Shown: positions 15,986 through 25,808, counted from the stretch's first letter. The stretch is DNA of 64,000 nucleotides from Burkholderia puraquae (GCF_002099195.1 NZ_NBYX01000001.1:496168-560167), one strand, 5' to 3'. Notes: generated by a model from the sequence alone, not told the origin. Translations and numbers: made by a program.

Positions 15986-18900
15986 ATGAGATTCGACAAA
16001 GTCCTCGTCGCGAACCGCGGCGAAATCGCGTGCCGCGTGATCCGCACGCTGAAGCGGCTCGGGATCGCGTCGGTCGCGATCTACTCGGACGCCGACCGCG
16101 ATGCGCGTCACGTGACGCTCGCCGACGAAGCCGTGCGGGTCGGCCCCGCGCCGGCGGCGGACAGCTATCTGAACATCGAGGCGATCCTCGCCGCCGCACT
16201 TGAGACGGGCGCGCAAGCCGTGCATCCCGGCTACGGCTTCCTGTCCGAGCATGCCGGTTTCGCAGACGCCTGCGAAGCCGCGGGCCTGCGCTTCATCGGC
16301 CCGCGTGGCGACCAGATGCGCGCGTTCGGGCTCAAGCACACCGCGCGCGAACTCGCCGCTGCGCAGGGCGTCGCGCTGCTGCCGGGCACGGGCCTGCTCG
16401 ACGACGTGCGGACGGCACGCGCCGAAGCCAATGCGATCGGCTATCCGGTGATGCTGAAAAGCACCGCGGGCGGCGGCGGGATCGGCATGTCCTTATGCCG
16501 CGACGCCGCACAGCTCGAAGCCGCGTTCGAATCGGTCGTGCGGCTCGGCACCGCTAACTTCGCGCATGCGGGCGTGTATCTCGAGAAATTCGTCGATCAC
16601 GCGCGGCACATCGAAGTGCAGATCTTCGGCGACGGCCGTGGCGACGCGATCGCGCTCGGCGAGCGCGATTGCTCGGTGCAGCGGCGCAACCAGAAGGTGA
16701 TCGAGGAAACGCCCGCGCCGGGCCTGACCGATGAAGAGCGCGCCGCATTGCACGCGAGCGCGGTGCGGCTTGCCCGCGCGGTCGGCTATGCGTCGGCCGG
16801 CACGGTCGAATTCGTGTTCGACGCGAACACGCGCCGGTTCTATTTCCTCGAGGTGAACACGCGGCTGCAGGTCGAGCATTGCGTGACCGAGGCGGTGACG
16901 GGCATCGATCTCGTGGAATGGATGATCCTGCAGGCGGAGGGCGACCTGCCGCCGCTCGCCACGCTCGCCGTTGCGCTGCGTGGCGCGAGCATCCAGGTGC
17001 GGCTCTATGCGGAGGATCCGCACAAGCAGTTCCTGCCGAGCGCGGGGCTGCTGACGCACGTTGCGTTTCCGGACGACGTGCGCGTCGACGGATGGATCGA
17101 GGCGGGCACCGAGATCAGCGCGTACTACGATCCGTTGCTCGCCAAGCTGATCGTGCATGGCGATACACGCCGCGACGCGCTGGCCGCGTTGCGGGGCGCG
17201 CTGGCGCGCACGGAACTGTACGGAATCGAGACCAACCTCGACTATCTGCGCGCGATTGCCGGCTCGGACACGTTCGCGCGCGGCGCGTCGACGACAGCCT
17301 TCCTGTCGCGCTTCGCGTTCGCGCCTCACACGATCGACGTGCTCGACGGCGGCGTGCAGACCACCGTGCAGCAGTCGCCCGGGCGTGTCGGCTACTGGAA
17401 CGTCGGCGTGCCGCCGTCCGGGCCGATGGACGATCGCGCGTTCGAGCTGGCGAACACGCTGCTCGGCAATGCGCGCGACGCGGCCGGGCTCGAATTCACG
17501 ATGGTCGGCGCGACGCTGCGCTTCAACGCCGAGACGCTCTTCGTGCTCGGCGGCGCACCGCTCGCGGCAGCGCTCGATGGTGAACCCGCACCGTTCTGGC
17601 GGGTGCTGCGTGCGCGGCCAGGCGCGGTACTGAAGCTCGGCGGCGTGACGGGCGCCGGCGTGCGCGCATGCCTGGCCGTGAAAGGCGGGCTGCAGGTGCC
17701 CGACTATCTCGGCAGCAAGGCGACCTTCACGCTCGGCCAGTTCGGCGGCCATGCAGGGCGCGCGCTGCGCAAGGGCGACGTGCTGCATCTGCATGCGGAT
17801 GCCGGGCGCGGCGACGCGGGCGCAACGCTCGCCGCAGCGGACATTCCCGCGCTGACGCACGCGTGGACGCTCGGCGTGCTCGACGGCCCGCACGGTGCGC
17901 CGGATTTCTTCACGCCGGACGACATCGCGATGCTGTACGGCACGCAGTGGACGGTCCATTACAACTCGAGCCGGACCGGCATCCGGCTGATCGGCCCGAA
18001 GCCGCAATGGGCACGCACGGACGGCGGCGAGGCGGGCCTGCATCCGTCGAACATCCACGACAACGCGTATGCGATCGGCGCAGTCGATTTCACCGGCGAC
18101 ATGCCGGTGATCCTGGGCCCGGACGGCCCGAGCCTCGGCGGCTTCGTGTGCCCGGTGACGGTCGTGCGCGACGAGTTGTGGAAGCTCGGCCAACTGCGGC
18201 CGGGCGATACCGTGCAGTTCGTGCGCACCGGCGCCGCAAGCGGGCGTGCCGCCACGGCGGCCGTGCCCTCGGCACAGGGCGGCGTGCCGGACGATTGCGT
18301 GCTGCATCGCGACGCGTCGGCCGGCGGCGGCATCGGCGTCGTCTACCGGCGCTCGGGCGACCGGAACGTCCTGGTGGAATACGGGCCGCTCGTGCTCGAC
18401 CTGAACCTGCGCTTTCGCGTGCATGCGCTGATGTGCTGGCTCGACGCGCACCGGCTGCCCGGCATGCTCGACCTGACCCCGGGAATCCGTTCGCTGCAGG
18501 TCCAGTTCGACGCGCGGACACTGCCGCTCGACACGCTGCTCGCGCATCTGCAGGCCGCCGAACGCGAATTGCCGGAAGTCGCCGACATGCGCGTGCCGAA
18601 CCGCATCGTGCATCTGCCGCTGTCGTGGGACGATCCGTCGACGCGTGTCGCGATCGAGCGCTACATGCAGTCGGTGCGGCCCGATGCGCCGTGGTGCCCG
18701 AGCAATATCGAGTTCATCCGCCGGATCAACGGGCTGGTCAGCATCGACGACGTGAAGCGCATCGTGTTCGACGCGCGCTATCTGGTGATGGGGCTCGGCG
18801 ACGTATACCTCGGTGCGCCGGTCGCGACACCGATCGATCCGCGCCATCGCCTCGTCACCACGAAGTACAACCCCGCGCGCACCTGGACGCCGGAAAACGC

Positions 18901-19576
18901 GGTCGGCATCGGCGGCGCGTATCTGTGCGTGTACGGGATGGAAGGGCCCGGCGGGTATCAGTTCGTCGGCCGCACCGTCCAGATGTGGAACCGTCACCGA
19001 ACCACGCGCGAGTTCGAAGCCGGCAAGCCGTGGCTGCTGCGCTTCTTCGACGAGATTCGCTTCTACGAAGTCAGCGAGGCCGAGCTGGCGGGGCTGCGCG
19101 CGGATTTCGTCGCGGGGCGCGCCGGGCTGAAGATCGAGGAGTCGGTGTTCGATCTCGGCGCGTACAACCGCTTCCTGCGGGACGAGGCCGATTCGATCGC
19201 CGCGTTCAAGACATCGCAGCAAACGGCGTTCGAAGCGGAGCGCGAACGGTGGCGGGTGGCCGGGCATGCCGAATACGTCGGCGACACAGCCCAAGGCGAT
19301 GCGGACGCCGTGCGGGAAGCCGGCGTGCTCGCCGATACGCAGCGCGCGATTGCCGCGGACGTATCGGGCAGCGTATGGAAGGTGCTGGTCGAAGCCGGCG
19401 AGCGCGTGACCGAGGGGCAGGTCGTCGCCATCGTCGAGTCGATGAAGATGGAGGTCGCGGTGACGGCGACGGAAGACGGCACGATCGAGACGATCGATTG
19501 CGCGCCGGGCGCGGCGGTGGTGGCCGGCCAGCGGCTGATGGTGATGAAGGCGGGCGCCGCCGAGGAGGTCGCATGA
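15986..19576 (+). CDS. Biotin-dependent guanidine/urea carboxylase
   Basis: The 1196-residue protein has a biotin carboxylase domain (about 1-445, with the ATP-grasp glycine loop KSTAGGGGIGMS and the EVNTRLQVEHCVTE active-site motif). Next come KipI/KipA-like carboxyltransferase domains (about 460-1080), and a biotinyl domain follows at the C-terminus with ESMKMEV, Lys1154 being the biotin site. It uses ATP and bicarbonate to carboxylate the substrate. Proteins of this size are named urea carboxylase, but those under ykkC control with a CgdAB pair act on guanidine, so guanidine carboxylase is the better call. GGAGG precedes the ATG. A 79-base gap separates it from the deiminase genes, and its stop overlaps allophanate hydrolase by ATGA. 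Confidence 0.93.
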   Translation: MRFDKVLVANRGEIACRVIRTLKRLGIASVAIYSDADRDARHVTLADEAVRVGPAPAADSYLNIEAILAAALETGAQAVHPGYGFLSEHAGFADACEAAGLRFIGPRGDQMRAFGLKHTARELAAAQGVALLPGTGLLDDVRTARAEANAIGYPVMLKSTAGGGGIGMSLCRDAAQLEAAFESVVRLGTANFAHAGVYLEKFVDHARHIEVQIFGDGRGDAIALGERDCSVQRRNQKVIEETPAPGLTDEERAALHASAVRLARAVGYASAGTVEFVFDANTRRFYFLEVNTRLQVEHCVTEAVTGIDLVEWMILQAEGDLPPLATLAVALRGASIQVRLYAEDPHKQFLPSAGLLTHVAFPDDVRVDGWIEAGTEISAYYDPLLAKLIVHGDTRRDALAALRGALARTELYGIETNLDYLRAIAGSDTFARGASTTAFLSRFAFAPHTIDVLDGGVQTTVQQSPGRVGYWNVGVPPSGPMDDRAFELANTLLGNARDAAGLEFTMVGATLRFNAETLFVLGGAPLAAALDGEPAPFWRVLRARPGAVLKLGGVTGAGVRACLAVKGGLQVPDYLGSKATFTLGQFGGHAGRALRKGDVLHLHADAGRGDAGATLAAADIPALTHAWTLGVLDGPHGAPDFFTPDDIAMLYGTQWTVHYNSSRTGIRLIGPKPQWARTDGGEAGLHPSNIHDNAYAIGAVDFTGDMPVILGPDGPSLGGFVCPVTVVRDELWKLGQLRPGDTVQFVRTGAASGRAATAAVPSAQGGVPDDCVLHRDASAGGGIGVVYRRSGDRNVLVEYGPLVLDLNLRFRVHALMCWLDAHRLPGMLDLTPGIRSLQVQFDARTLPLDTLLAHLQAAERELPEVADMRVPNRIVHLPLSWDDPSTRVAIERYMQSVRPDAPWCPSNIEFIRRINGLVSIDDVKRIVFDARYLVMGLGDVYLGAPVATPIDPRHRLVTTKYNPARTWTPENAVGIGGAYLCVYGMEGPGGYQFVGRTVQMWNRHRTTREFEAGKPWLLRFFDEIRFYEVSEAELAGLRADFVAGRAGLKIEESVFDLGAYNRFLRDEADSIAAFKTSQQTAFEAERERWRVAGHAEYVGDTAQGDADAVREAGVLADTQRAIAADVSGSVWKVLVEAGERVTEGQVVAIVESMKMEVAVTATEDGTIETIDCAPGAAVVAGQRLMVMKAGAAEEVA

Positions 19577-21480
19577 GTACGACGGAACGTTCGATCCTGC
19601 CCGGCGTCCGCTCGATCGCGGCGCTGCGTGCGCGCTATGCGGCGGGCGACCTGACGCCGCACGCGCTCGTCGACGCGATCGCCGCGCATTTCGCCGCGGG
19701 CGATCCGCATCATGCGTGGATCCGGCCGCTGACGCACGCCGAGATGACGGCTTATGCCGACGCATTGGCCGGGCGCGACAGCGCGGCATTGCCGCTGTAC
19801 GGCGTGCCGTTCGCGATCAAGGACAACATCGACCTCGCCGGCATACCGACCACGGCGGCCTGCCCGGCGTATGCATATACGCCGGCTCGCAGCGCGCCCG
19901 TCGTCGAGCGGCTGATCGCGGCCGGCGCGATCCCGATCGGCAAGACCAACCTGGACCAGTTCGCGACCGGGTTGTCGGGCCAGCGCTCGCCTCATGGCGC
20001 GTGCCGCAATGCGCTCGATCCGCGTTATGCGTCGGGCGGCTCGAGTTCCGGGTCGGCGGTGGCCGTGGCGCTCGGCGTCGCGACGTTCTCGCTGGGGACC
20101 GACACGGCCGGTTCCGGGCGCGTGCCCGCCGCATTCCACGGGCTCGTCGGGCTCAAGCCGACCAAGGGCGTGCTGAGCACGCTCGGCGTCGTGCCGGCCT
20201 GCCGGTCGCTCGATTGCGTGTCGGTGTTCGCGCATTCGCCGGCCGATGCGCGGGCGGTGTTCGCCGCCGCGCACGGCGTGACCGATGGCGATCCGTACGG
20301 GCGCGCATGGCAGCCGCTGCGGGGCGCGGACGGGCACCGCGCGCAACCGGCGCGACCGTTCGGGCAGTTGCGCTTCGGCACGCCGCGCGCCGATCAGCTT
20401 CAGTTCTTCGGCGACGAATCGTATTGCGCGGCATGGCATGCCGCCCTCGAGCGCCTGCGCGCGACCGGGGCGCGGATCGTCGAAATCGACTTCAGCGCGT
20501 TCCTGGCTGCCGCGCGGCTGCTTTACGAAGGCCCGTGGGTCGCCGAACGGCTCGCCGCGATCGGTGCCTTCGCCGCGCGGGAACCCGATGCGTTGCATCC
20601 GGTGATCCGCGAAATCGTCGGCGGCGCGTCGCGCTTCAGCGCGGCCGATGCGTTCGCCGCGTTCGACACGCTTGCGAAGTTGCGCATCGAGGCCGGTCGC
20701 GCATGGGACGGACTGGACGCGATCGTCATGCCGACTTCGGCGACGACCGCAACCGTCGACGCACTCGAAGCCGACCCGATCGGCATCAATTCGCGTTTCG
20801 GCTACTACACGAACTTCGTCAACCTGCTCGACCTGTCGGCGATCGCGGTGCCCGCCGGCCTCTGCAAAACCGGGCGGCATGCAGGGTTGCCGTTCGGCAT
20901 CACGTTCGTCGGGCGTGCGCACGACGACGCACGGCTGCTCGATCTTGCGCAGGCGTGGGGCGATGCAGGTGAACGCGGCAGGGGCGCAGGCGAGGAGGGC
21001 GGTTCGCAGACGGACGTCGCCGGCGACGCGTGTGCAACCACGACACCGGCGCCCGGCGTGTCAGCCGGCGTCGTGCGGGTGGCTGTCGTCGGCGCGCATC
21101 TGCGCGGTGAACCGTTGAACGGGCAGCTCACGCAGCGAGGCGGGCGGTTCGTCGCCGCGACGACGACGGCGCCCGCCTATCGTCTCTACGCGCTGTCCGC
21201 GGCGGCATCCGGCGGCGTCGCCAAGCCGGGCCTCGTGCGTGTGCCGGACGGCGGTGCGTCGATCGCAGTCGAGATCTGGGAGATGCCGGTCGGCGCGTAC
21301 GGCAGCTTCGTCGCCGGTATTGCCGGCCCGCTCGGCATCGGCACGCTGACGCTCACGGACGGCGCTCGGGTGCAGGGTTTCCTGTGTGAAAGCGCGGCGC
21401 TCGACGGCGCGCAGGACATCACGCACTTCGGCGGCTGGCGCGCTTACCGCGCAACTGCCGCGAGCCGCGCATTGCAATGA
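19573..21480 (+). CDS. atzF: Allophanate hydrolase
   Basis: The 635-residue protein hydrolyses allophanate to two ammonia and two CO2, the last step of the pathway. The N-terminal amidase-signature domain shows the Ser-cisSer-Lys triad: Lys83 in FAIKDNID, the GGSSSG loop at 155-160, and the nucleophilic Ser181 in GTDTAGSGR. The C-terminal domain (from about 490) is the AtzF-type extension that follows a low-complexity linker here. The length fits AtzF (about 600 residues) plus this linker. It is translationally coupled to the carboxylase by an ATGA overlap, with AGGAGG inside the carboxylase end. Confidence 0.93.
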   Translation: MSTTERSILPGVRSIAALRARYAAGDLTPHALVDAIAAHFAAGDPHHAWIRPLTHAEMTAYADALAGRDSAALPLYGVPFAIKDNIDLAGIPTTAACPAYAYTPARSAPVVERLIAAGAIPIGKTNLDQFATGLSGQRSPHGACRNALDPRYASGGSSSGSAVAVALGVATFSLGTDTAGSGRVPAAFHGLVGLKPTKGVLSTLGVVPACRSLDCVSVFAHSPADARAVFAAAHGVTDGDPYGRAWQPLRGADGHRAQPARPFGQLRFGTPRADQLQFFGDESYCAAWHAALERLRATGARIVEIDFSAFLAAARLLYEGPWVAERLAAIGAFAAREPDALHPVIREIVGGASRFSAADAFAAFDTLAKLRIEAGRAWDGLDAIVMPTSATTATVDALEADPIGINSRFGYYTNFVNLLDLSAIAVPAGLCKTGRHAGLPFGITFVGRAHDDARLLDLAQAWGDAGERGRGAGEEGGSQTDVAGDACATTTPAPGVSAGVVRVAVVGAHLRGEPLNGQLTQRGGRFVAATTTAPAYRLYALSAAASGGVAKPGLVRVPDGGASIAVEIWEMPVGAYGSFVAGIAGPLGIGTLTLTDGARVQGFLCESAALDGAQDITHFGGWRAYRATAASRALQ

Positions 21481-21544
21481 ACGCCCGGTCGCGCGGCGCC
21501 CCGGCATTCGCGCGACCGGCATCTGAAACGATACGGAGATTTTC

Positions 21545-22519
21545 ATGCCAACGACCCGCAACACGACCGGATGGCTTGCCGTGCGCCGCGAGCTGACGAC
21601 ACGCGGCAAATGGACACTCGGCGTGGCGTCCTTCCTGCTGCCGTTCGCCGTCTGGTGCCTGATCAGCTATGTGCCGTTCATCTGGCATCCGCAAATGCGC
21701 ATCACGAATCCGGGTAGCGTCGACTATTTCCAGTCAGGCATGCAGATCGACCGCGACGTCTTCGACGATGAACTCGCGCATGCGCGTACGGCGCACGCGG
21801 CCGTGCCCGAAGGCGTGCGTGCGAACCCGGTCTACCTGCCCGCGCCGCACCAGGTGCTGCGCGCGTTCTACACGGCGTTCACGACCCCGCCGGCATCCCG
21901 CGACGGCGTATGGCTGCACGAGAGCCTGTGGCACAGCATCCGGATCATTTTCTGGGGCTTCGTGATCTCGTCGGCGATCGGCGTGCCGCTCGGCATCGTT
22001 TGCGGCACCTTCAGTGTGCTCGCGCGGCTGCAGGAACCGTTCCTCGAGTTCTTCCGCTACCTGCCCGCACCGGCGTTCGGCGCGCTGATGGTCGCGATCC
22101 TCGGCATCTACGATGCGCCGAAGGTCGCGATCATCGTGATCGGGACGCTCTTCCAGCAGGTACTGATCATCGCGAACACCACGCGCAAGCTCGAATACGG
22201 GCTGTTCGAGGCCGCGATGACACTCGGCACGAAGAAGCTGAAGCTGCTCACGCACGTCGTGATCCCCGGCGTGCTGCCGGACCTGTATCGCGACCAGCGG
22301 ATCCTGCTCGGCTGGGCCTGGACCTACCTGATCGTCGCCGAACTCGTCGGCACGAGCTCGGGCATCACGTGGTACATCAGCCAGCAGGCGCGCTACCAGC
22401 ATTTCGACAACGTGTATGCGGCGATCCTGATGATCGGGATCATCGGCCTCGGCACCGACATCGTGCTCGGGCTGCTTGGCCGCAGGCTGTTTCCGTGGGA
22501 TCGCACGCTGAAAGCGTGA
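21545..22519 (+). CDS. ABC transporter permease, probable guanidine uptake
   Basis: The 324-residue inner-membrane protein is of the BPD_transp_1 (NitT/TauT) family, with about six hydrophobic segments and the EAA-loop motif around EAAMTLGTKKLKLLTHVVIP. GGAG lies before the ATG. There is a long periplasmic insertion between the first two membrane segments (about residues 50-110), seen in the transporter set linked to this catabolic operon. It would pair with the ATPase gene next to it and the divergent binding protein. Confidence 0.9.
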   Translation: MPTTRNTTGWLAVRRELTTRGKWTLGVASFLLPFAVWCLISYVPFIWHPQMRITNPGSVDYFQSGMQIDRDVFDDELAHARTAHAAVPEGVRANPVYLPAPHQVLRAFYTAFTTPPASRDGVWLHESLWHSIRIIFWGFVISSAIGVPLGIVCGTFSVLARLQEPFLEFFRYLPAPAFGALMVAILGIYDAPKVAIIVIGTLFQQVLIIANTTRKLEYGLFEAAMTLGTKKLKLLTHVVIPGVLPDLYRDQRILLGWAWTYLIVAELVGTSSGITWYISQQARYQHFDNVYAAILMIGIIGLGTDIVLGLLGRRLFPWDRTLKA

Positions 22520-22564
22520 CGCCCGTTGACGCCCACCCATCGACCGATTCCCGCAGAGGCCATC

Positions 22565-23473
22565 ATGCAGAACCCGCAAGCCGTTCCCGATTACCTGATT
22601 CAGTCCGACGCGGTGCGCGAGCGCTTCGCGCGACTGAAAACCCGCGACGTGATACTCGACGTGCGTCATGTGGGCAAGCGCTTCCCGTCGCCGCAGGGCG
22701 AGTGCGTTGCACTCGACGACATCAGTTTCCGCACCTATCGGCGCGAATTCGTGTGCGTGATCGGCCCGTCCGGCTGCGGCAAGTCGACCCTGATCCGCAT
22801 CCTGGCAGGGCTCGATGCGCAGACGAGCGGCGAGGTGCTGCTCGACGGCAAGCCCGTGCAGGGGCCGGGTGCCGATCGCGGGATGGTGTTCCAGGGCTAT
22901 ACGCTGTTTCCGTGGCTCACCGTGAAGAAGAACGTGATGTTCGGTCTTCGGATGAACGGCAGCAGCAGCGGCGAAGCCGAGCGCGAAGCGCTGCAGTGGC
23001 TCGATCTCGTCGGGCTGACGCGTTTCGCGGACGTGTATCCGCACCAGTTGTCGGGCGGGATGAAGCAGCGCGTGGCGATTGCCCGCGCGCTCGCGAACCG
23101 TCCGCGCATCCTGCTGATGGACGAGCCGTTCGGCGCGCTCGACGCGCAGACACGGGCGAGAATGCAGACGCATCTGCTCGACATCTGGCGCAATATCGAC
23201 GTGACGATCCTGTTCATCACGCACGATCTCGACGAGGCGATCTTTCTGGCGGACCGGATTCTCGTGCTGAAGGCGAATCCGGGCGCGGTGCAGGAACTGA
23301 TCGAGGTGCCCGTGCCACGCCCGCGGGACTATTCGCAGGTCAATACACCCGAGTTCATCGCGACGAAGGCGCGGCTCGAGGCGCTGATCCATCCGAAGGA
23401 GGCAGTGGCGATGGACGACGGCGTGAGGCCGCACATGATCCGCATGACGGATGTGTCGGACAACGTCGAGTAA
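22565..23473 (+). CDS. ABC transporter ATPase, probable guanidine uptake
   Basis: The 302-residue protein has Walker [10 protein letters not shown] at 67-75, signature LSGGMKQR, Walker B ILLMDEP and the switch His in FITHDLDEA, i.e. a complete NitT/TauT-type ATPase. The start at 22565 (after GAGG) removes a short unlikely N-terminus. It is the last gene of the guanidine operon; a 50-base gap follows, with no clear terminator. Confidence 0.92.
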   Translation: MQNPQAVPDYLIQSDAVRERFARLKTRDVILDVRHVGKRFPSPQGECVALDDISFRTYRREFVCVIGPSGCGKSTLIRILAGLDAQTSGEVLLDGKPVQGPGADRGMVFQGYTLFPWLTVKKNVMFGLRMNGSSSGEAEREALQWLDLVGLTRFADVYPHQLSGGMKQRVAIARALANRPRILLMDEPFGALDAQTRARMQTHLLDIWRNIDVTILFITHDLDEAIFLADRILVLKANPGAVQELIEVPVPRPRDYSQVNTPEFIATKARLEALIHPKEAVAMDDGVRPHMIRMTDVSDNVE

Positions 23474-23489
23474 GCCGTGACGAACACCG

Positions 23490-23519
23490 TCGGGCGGTCG
23501 ACACTCGGGCGGTCGACAC
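23490..23519. repeat. Tandem 15-bp direct repeat
   Basis: TCGGGCGGTCGACAC occurs twice in direct tandem, between the stop of the ABC ATPase gene and the stop of the convergent hypothetical gene. Confidence 0.9.
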
Positions 23520-23523
23520 GCGT

Positions 23524-24102
23524 CTAGCTGCGGGCGATCGCGAGCGCCGTCGCGACATCGCCACGGCGATACGCAGCCCGGACGGCCGCTGCCGTGGCCG
23601 CGACGATTTCCGGCGGCGGTGGCTTGCGCAGGCGCACGGCGACGCGCGGCAGCGATGCGAGCTGATTCCGGAGGTCGACGATCAGCCGGCAGCAGCGAAC
23701 ACCGGCGGATGAAGCTTCCGGGCGCACGGCGGCGTCGGCAAGCTCGGCCGTCCACGCGACACCGCGGTGGCGCCTGACTTCGTCGAGATGCGGCAGATGG
23801 TGTGCGTCGCCCGATAACGCGATCAACAGCGCGGCCCACTGCGCGCCGCGCCATCCGTGGAGCATGCCGCGCGTGAGGTCGGCCAGCAACGCATCGTCCA
23901 GCACGGACAGGCTTTGCTGGCACAGGTAGTGGAAGTCGAGCGGCTGGTAGCGGACCTGCGGGTAGTCGCGCAGCACATGCCCGAGTTCGGCGCCGGTCTC
24001 GACGGCGGCGGCGAGAAACCGTTCGGCCGGTGCCGGACGGTTCAGGAGCAGCGTCGGTACGCTCAGGTAGAGCCGGTGGAGGTCGTCGGGGTGATAGTGC
24101 AT
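23524..24102 (-). CDS. Hypothetical protein, mostly helical
   Basis: The 192-residue protein is not recognised. It begins MHYHPDDLHRLYLSVPTLLL and is rich in Ala, Leu and Arg, with predicted helices throughout, no signal peptide and no membrane segment. Codon use is like that of its neighbours, which supports a real gene. The ATG at 24102 has no good ribosome binding site, and the frame stays open upstream into the decayed VOC gene, so it may be translated as part of a longer relic. It is convergent with the guanidine operon. Confidence 0.55.
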   Translation of the reverse strand: MHYHPDDLHRLYLSVPTLLLNRPAPAERFLAAAVETGAELGHVLRDYPQVRYQPLDFHYLCQQSLSVLDDALLADLTRGMLHGWRGAQWAALLIALSGDAHHLPHLDEVRRHRGVAWTAELADAAVRPEASSAGVRCCRLIVDLRNQLASLPRVAVRLRKPPPPEIVAATAAAVRAAYRRGDVATALAIARS

Positions 24103-24164
24103 CGCCGGTGTCGGGGTGATCGACCGGTGCGCGCGGCGCGCCGTTCGGGTTTTCTGCTGATCGC

Positions 24165-24440
24165 CGGACAGCAGCGCCGTGTAACGCCGCTGCATTTCAT
24201 CAGGTTCGATCGCTTCGATCGTATGCCCGATCAGCCAATCGTAACCGAACGGGTCGCGAATCTTGCCGGAACGCTCGCCGTAGAACGGGTCGTGGATCGC
24301 GCGCGTCAGCTGCGCGCCGGCCGCGACCGCGGCGGCGATCGTCGCGTCGGCGTCGGCGTCGTCGACAGGCGGTTCAGCGCGGAACGCGAAAGCCGCTCGC
24401 GGTCGCGCGTTGCCGGTACTGTTTCGGCGACAGCCCCGTG
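24165..24440 (-). pseudogene. Decayed AraC C-terminus and VOC (glyoxalase-like) remnant
   Basis: Two fragments sit side by side on the minus strand in different frames. About 24374-24440 reads GLSPKQYRQRA, typical of the last helix of an AraC-type DNA-binding domain, before a stop. About 24165-24370 reads PPVDDADADATIAAAVAAGA and then DPFYGERSGKIRDPFGYDW, which is the C-terminal half of a PhnB-like VOC protein. The N-terminal half of the VOC domain and most of the regulator are missing. Confidence 0.6.
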
Positions 24441-24639
24441 AACGCGCAGCGGATCGGCGTCGAGCCGGTTCGCGATGGGTCCTGCGCCGATCGGCAGCAC
24501 ACGCTCGCGGCAAGGTTGGTTCCGGATCGGAAACGGCGGGTACGACGCCCGGCCCATCGCGAATCAGCGCCCGCTCTCGCAATCTGACCACGAGATGACA
24601 AAAACCGACATCGACGGATCGTGACCTCGCGCGCGGCGA

Positions 24640-24670
24640 TATAATTCGCGCTCCGAGGGCCTTCGGGCCC
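24640..24670 (+). promoter_or_regulatory. Extended TATAAT box and UUCG hairpin before the yehL-type operon
   Basis: A perfect TATAAT is at 24640-24645; the -35 region is weak. It is followed at 24657-24670 by GGGCC-TTCG-GGCCC, a stable UUCG-capped stem that can be lengthened by TTCGCG / CGCGAA across an internal loop. The first gene starts 31 bases after the hairpin. There is no T-run, so a leader structure is more likely than a terminator. Confidence 0.45.
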
Positions 24671-24701
24671 GAACGCGAATACAAGACAAGAAGAAGCAGA
24701 C

Positions 24702-25808
24702 ATGGCTCCGTCTCAACCGCATGCATTGCAGCGTCCGCCCGCTGAAGTCCTGTATGCCGATCAGCTCGCCGAGCTGAAGGCGCAGGATGGCGCCCAACCA
24801 CGTCCGCCGGGCTGGCAACTGAGCCTCACGGCCGCCCGTGCATTCATTGCCGGGGATCGTTCGCTCGGCATCTCGCCGAAGATCGTCGCGCCGATCGCGA
24901 GCATCGAGCGCATGCTCGTCACGCTCGCCACCGGCCGCGGGCTGATGCTGGTCGGCGAGCCGGGCACCGCGAAATCGATGCTGTCCGAGCTGCTGGCGGC
25001 TGCGATCAGCGGTACGTCGACGCTGACGATCCAGGGCGGCGCATCGATCACCGAAGACCAGATCAAGTACGGCTGGAACTACGCGTTGCTGATCAACGAA
25101 GGGCCGAGCCCGCGCGCGCTCGTGCCCGCACCGCTGTACCAGGGCATGCACGACGGCCGGATCGTGCGCTTCGAGGAAATCACGCGTGCGCCGCTGGAGG
25201 TGCAGGACTGCCTGCTCGGCATGCTGTCGGACCGTGTGATGGCGGTGCCCGAACTGCACGGCGAACACGAGATGCTGTATGCGCGCGAGGGCTTCAACAT
25301 CATCGCGACCGCGAACACGCGCGACCGTGGCGTGAACGAGATGAGCGCGGCGCTCAAGCGGCGCTTCGATTTTGAAACCGTGTTTCCGATTCTCGACTTC
25401 GACAGCGAGCTCGCGCTCGTGCGCGAAGCCAGCGCGCGCCTGCTGGCCGGCAGCGGCATTCCGGCGGCGGTGCCGCAGCCGGTGCTTGAGCTGCTGGTCA
25501 CCACGTTTCGGGATCTGCGCGGCGGGGCCGGCGACGCGACGGGCAGCGACGGCGCGATGGATCGGCTGACGGCGGTGATGTCGACCGCCGAAGCCGTGAA
25601 CGTCGCGCATGCGGTCGGGGTGCGCGCATGGTTTCTCGAGCAGCGCGAAGGATCGCCGCAGGATCTGGTCGATTGCATCGCCGGCACGGTCGTCAAGGAC
25701 AACGCCGACGATCGCGCGAAGCTGCGCCGCTACTTCGAACAGAAGGCCGCACGGCGCGAAGGGGCGCACTGGCGCGCGTACTACGCGGCACGCCACCGTC
25801 TGCCGTGA
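24702..25808 (+). CDS. yehL: MoxR-type AAA+ ATPase, YehL family
   Basis: The 368-residue ATPase has Walker A GEPGTAKS at 85-92, a MoxR-like Walker B region RIVRFEEITRAP with Glu-Glu in place of the common Asp-Glu, and sensor segment ATANTRDRG followed by ALKRRFDFE. MoxR ATPases act as chaperone-like partners of VWA proteins, here the product of the third gene. It is the first gene of a five-gene operon with the same content as E. coli yehL-yehM-yehP-yehQ and molR. The biological role of the set is not known. The start at 24702 follows an AGAAGAAG stretch. Confidence 0.9.
   Translation: MAPSQPHALQRPPAEVLYADQLAELKAQDGAQPRPPGWQLSLTAARAFIAGDRSLGISPKIVAPIASIERMLVTLATGRGLMLVGEPGTAKSMLSELLAAAISGTSTLTIQGGASITEDQIKYGWNYALLINEGPSPRALVPAPLYQGMHDGRIVRFEEITRAPLEVQDCLLGMLSDRVMAVPELHGEHEMLYAREGFNIIATANTRDRGVNEMSAALKRRFDFETVFPILDFDSELALVREASARLLAGSGIPAAVPQPVLELLVTTFRDLRGGAGDATGSDGAMDRLTAVMSTAEAVNVAHAVGVRAWFLEQREGSPQDLVDCIAGTVVKDNADDRAKLRRYFEQKAARREGAHWRAYYAARHRLP

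Noticed and set aside
16493..19789. 1098-codon open frame antisense to the carboxylase
   Set aside because: It has no start context and low-complexity His/Arg composition; the sense frame has clear catalytic motifs.
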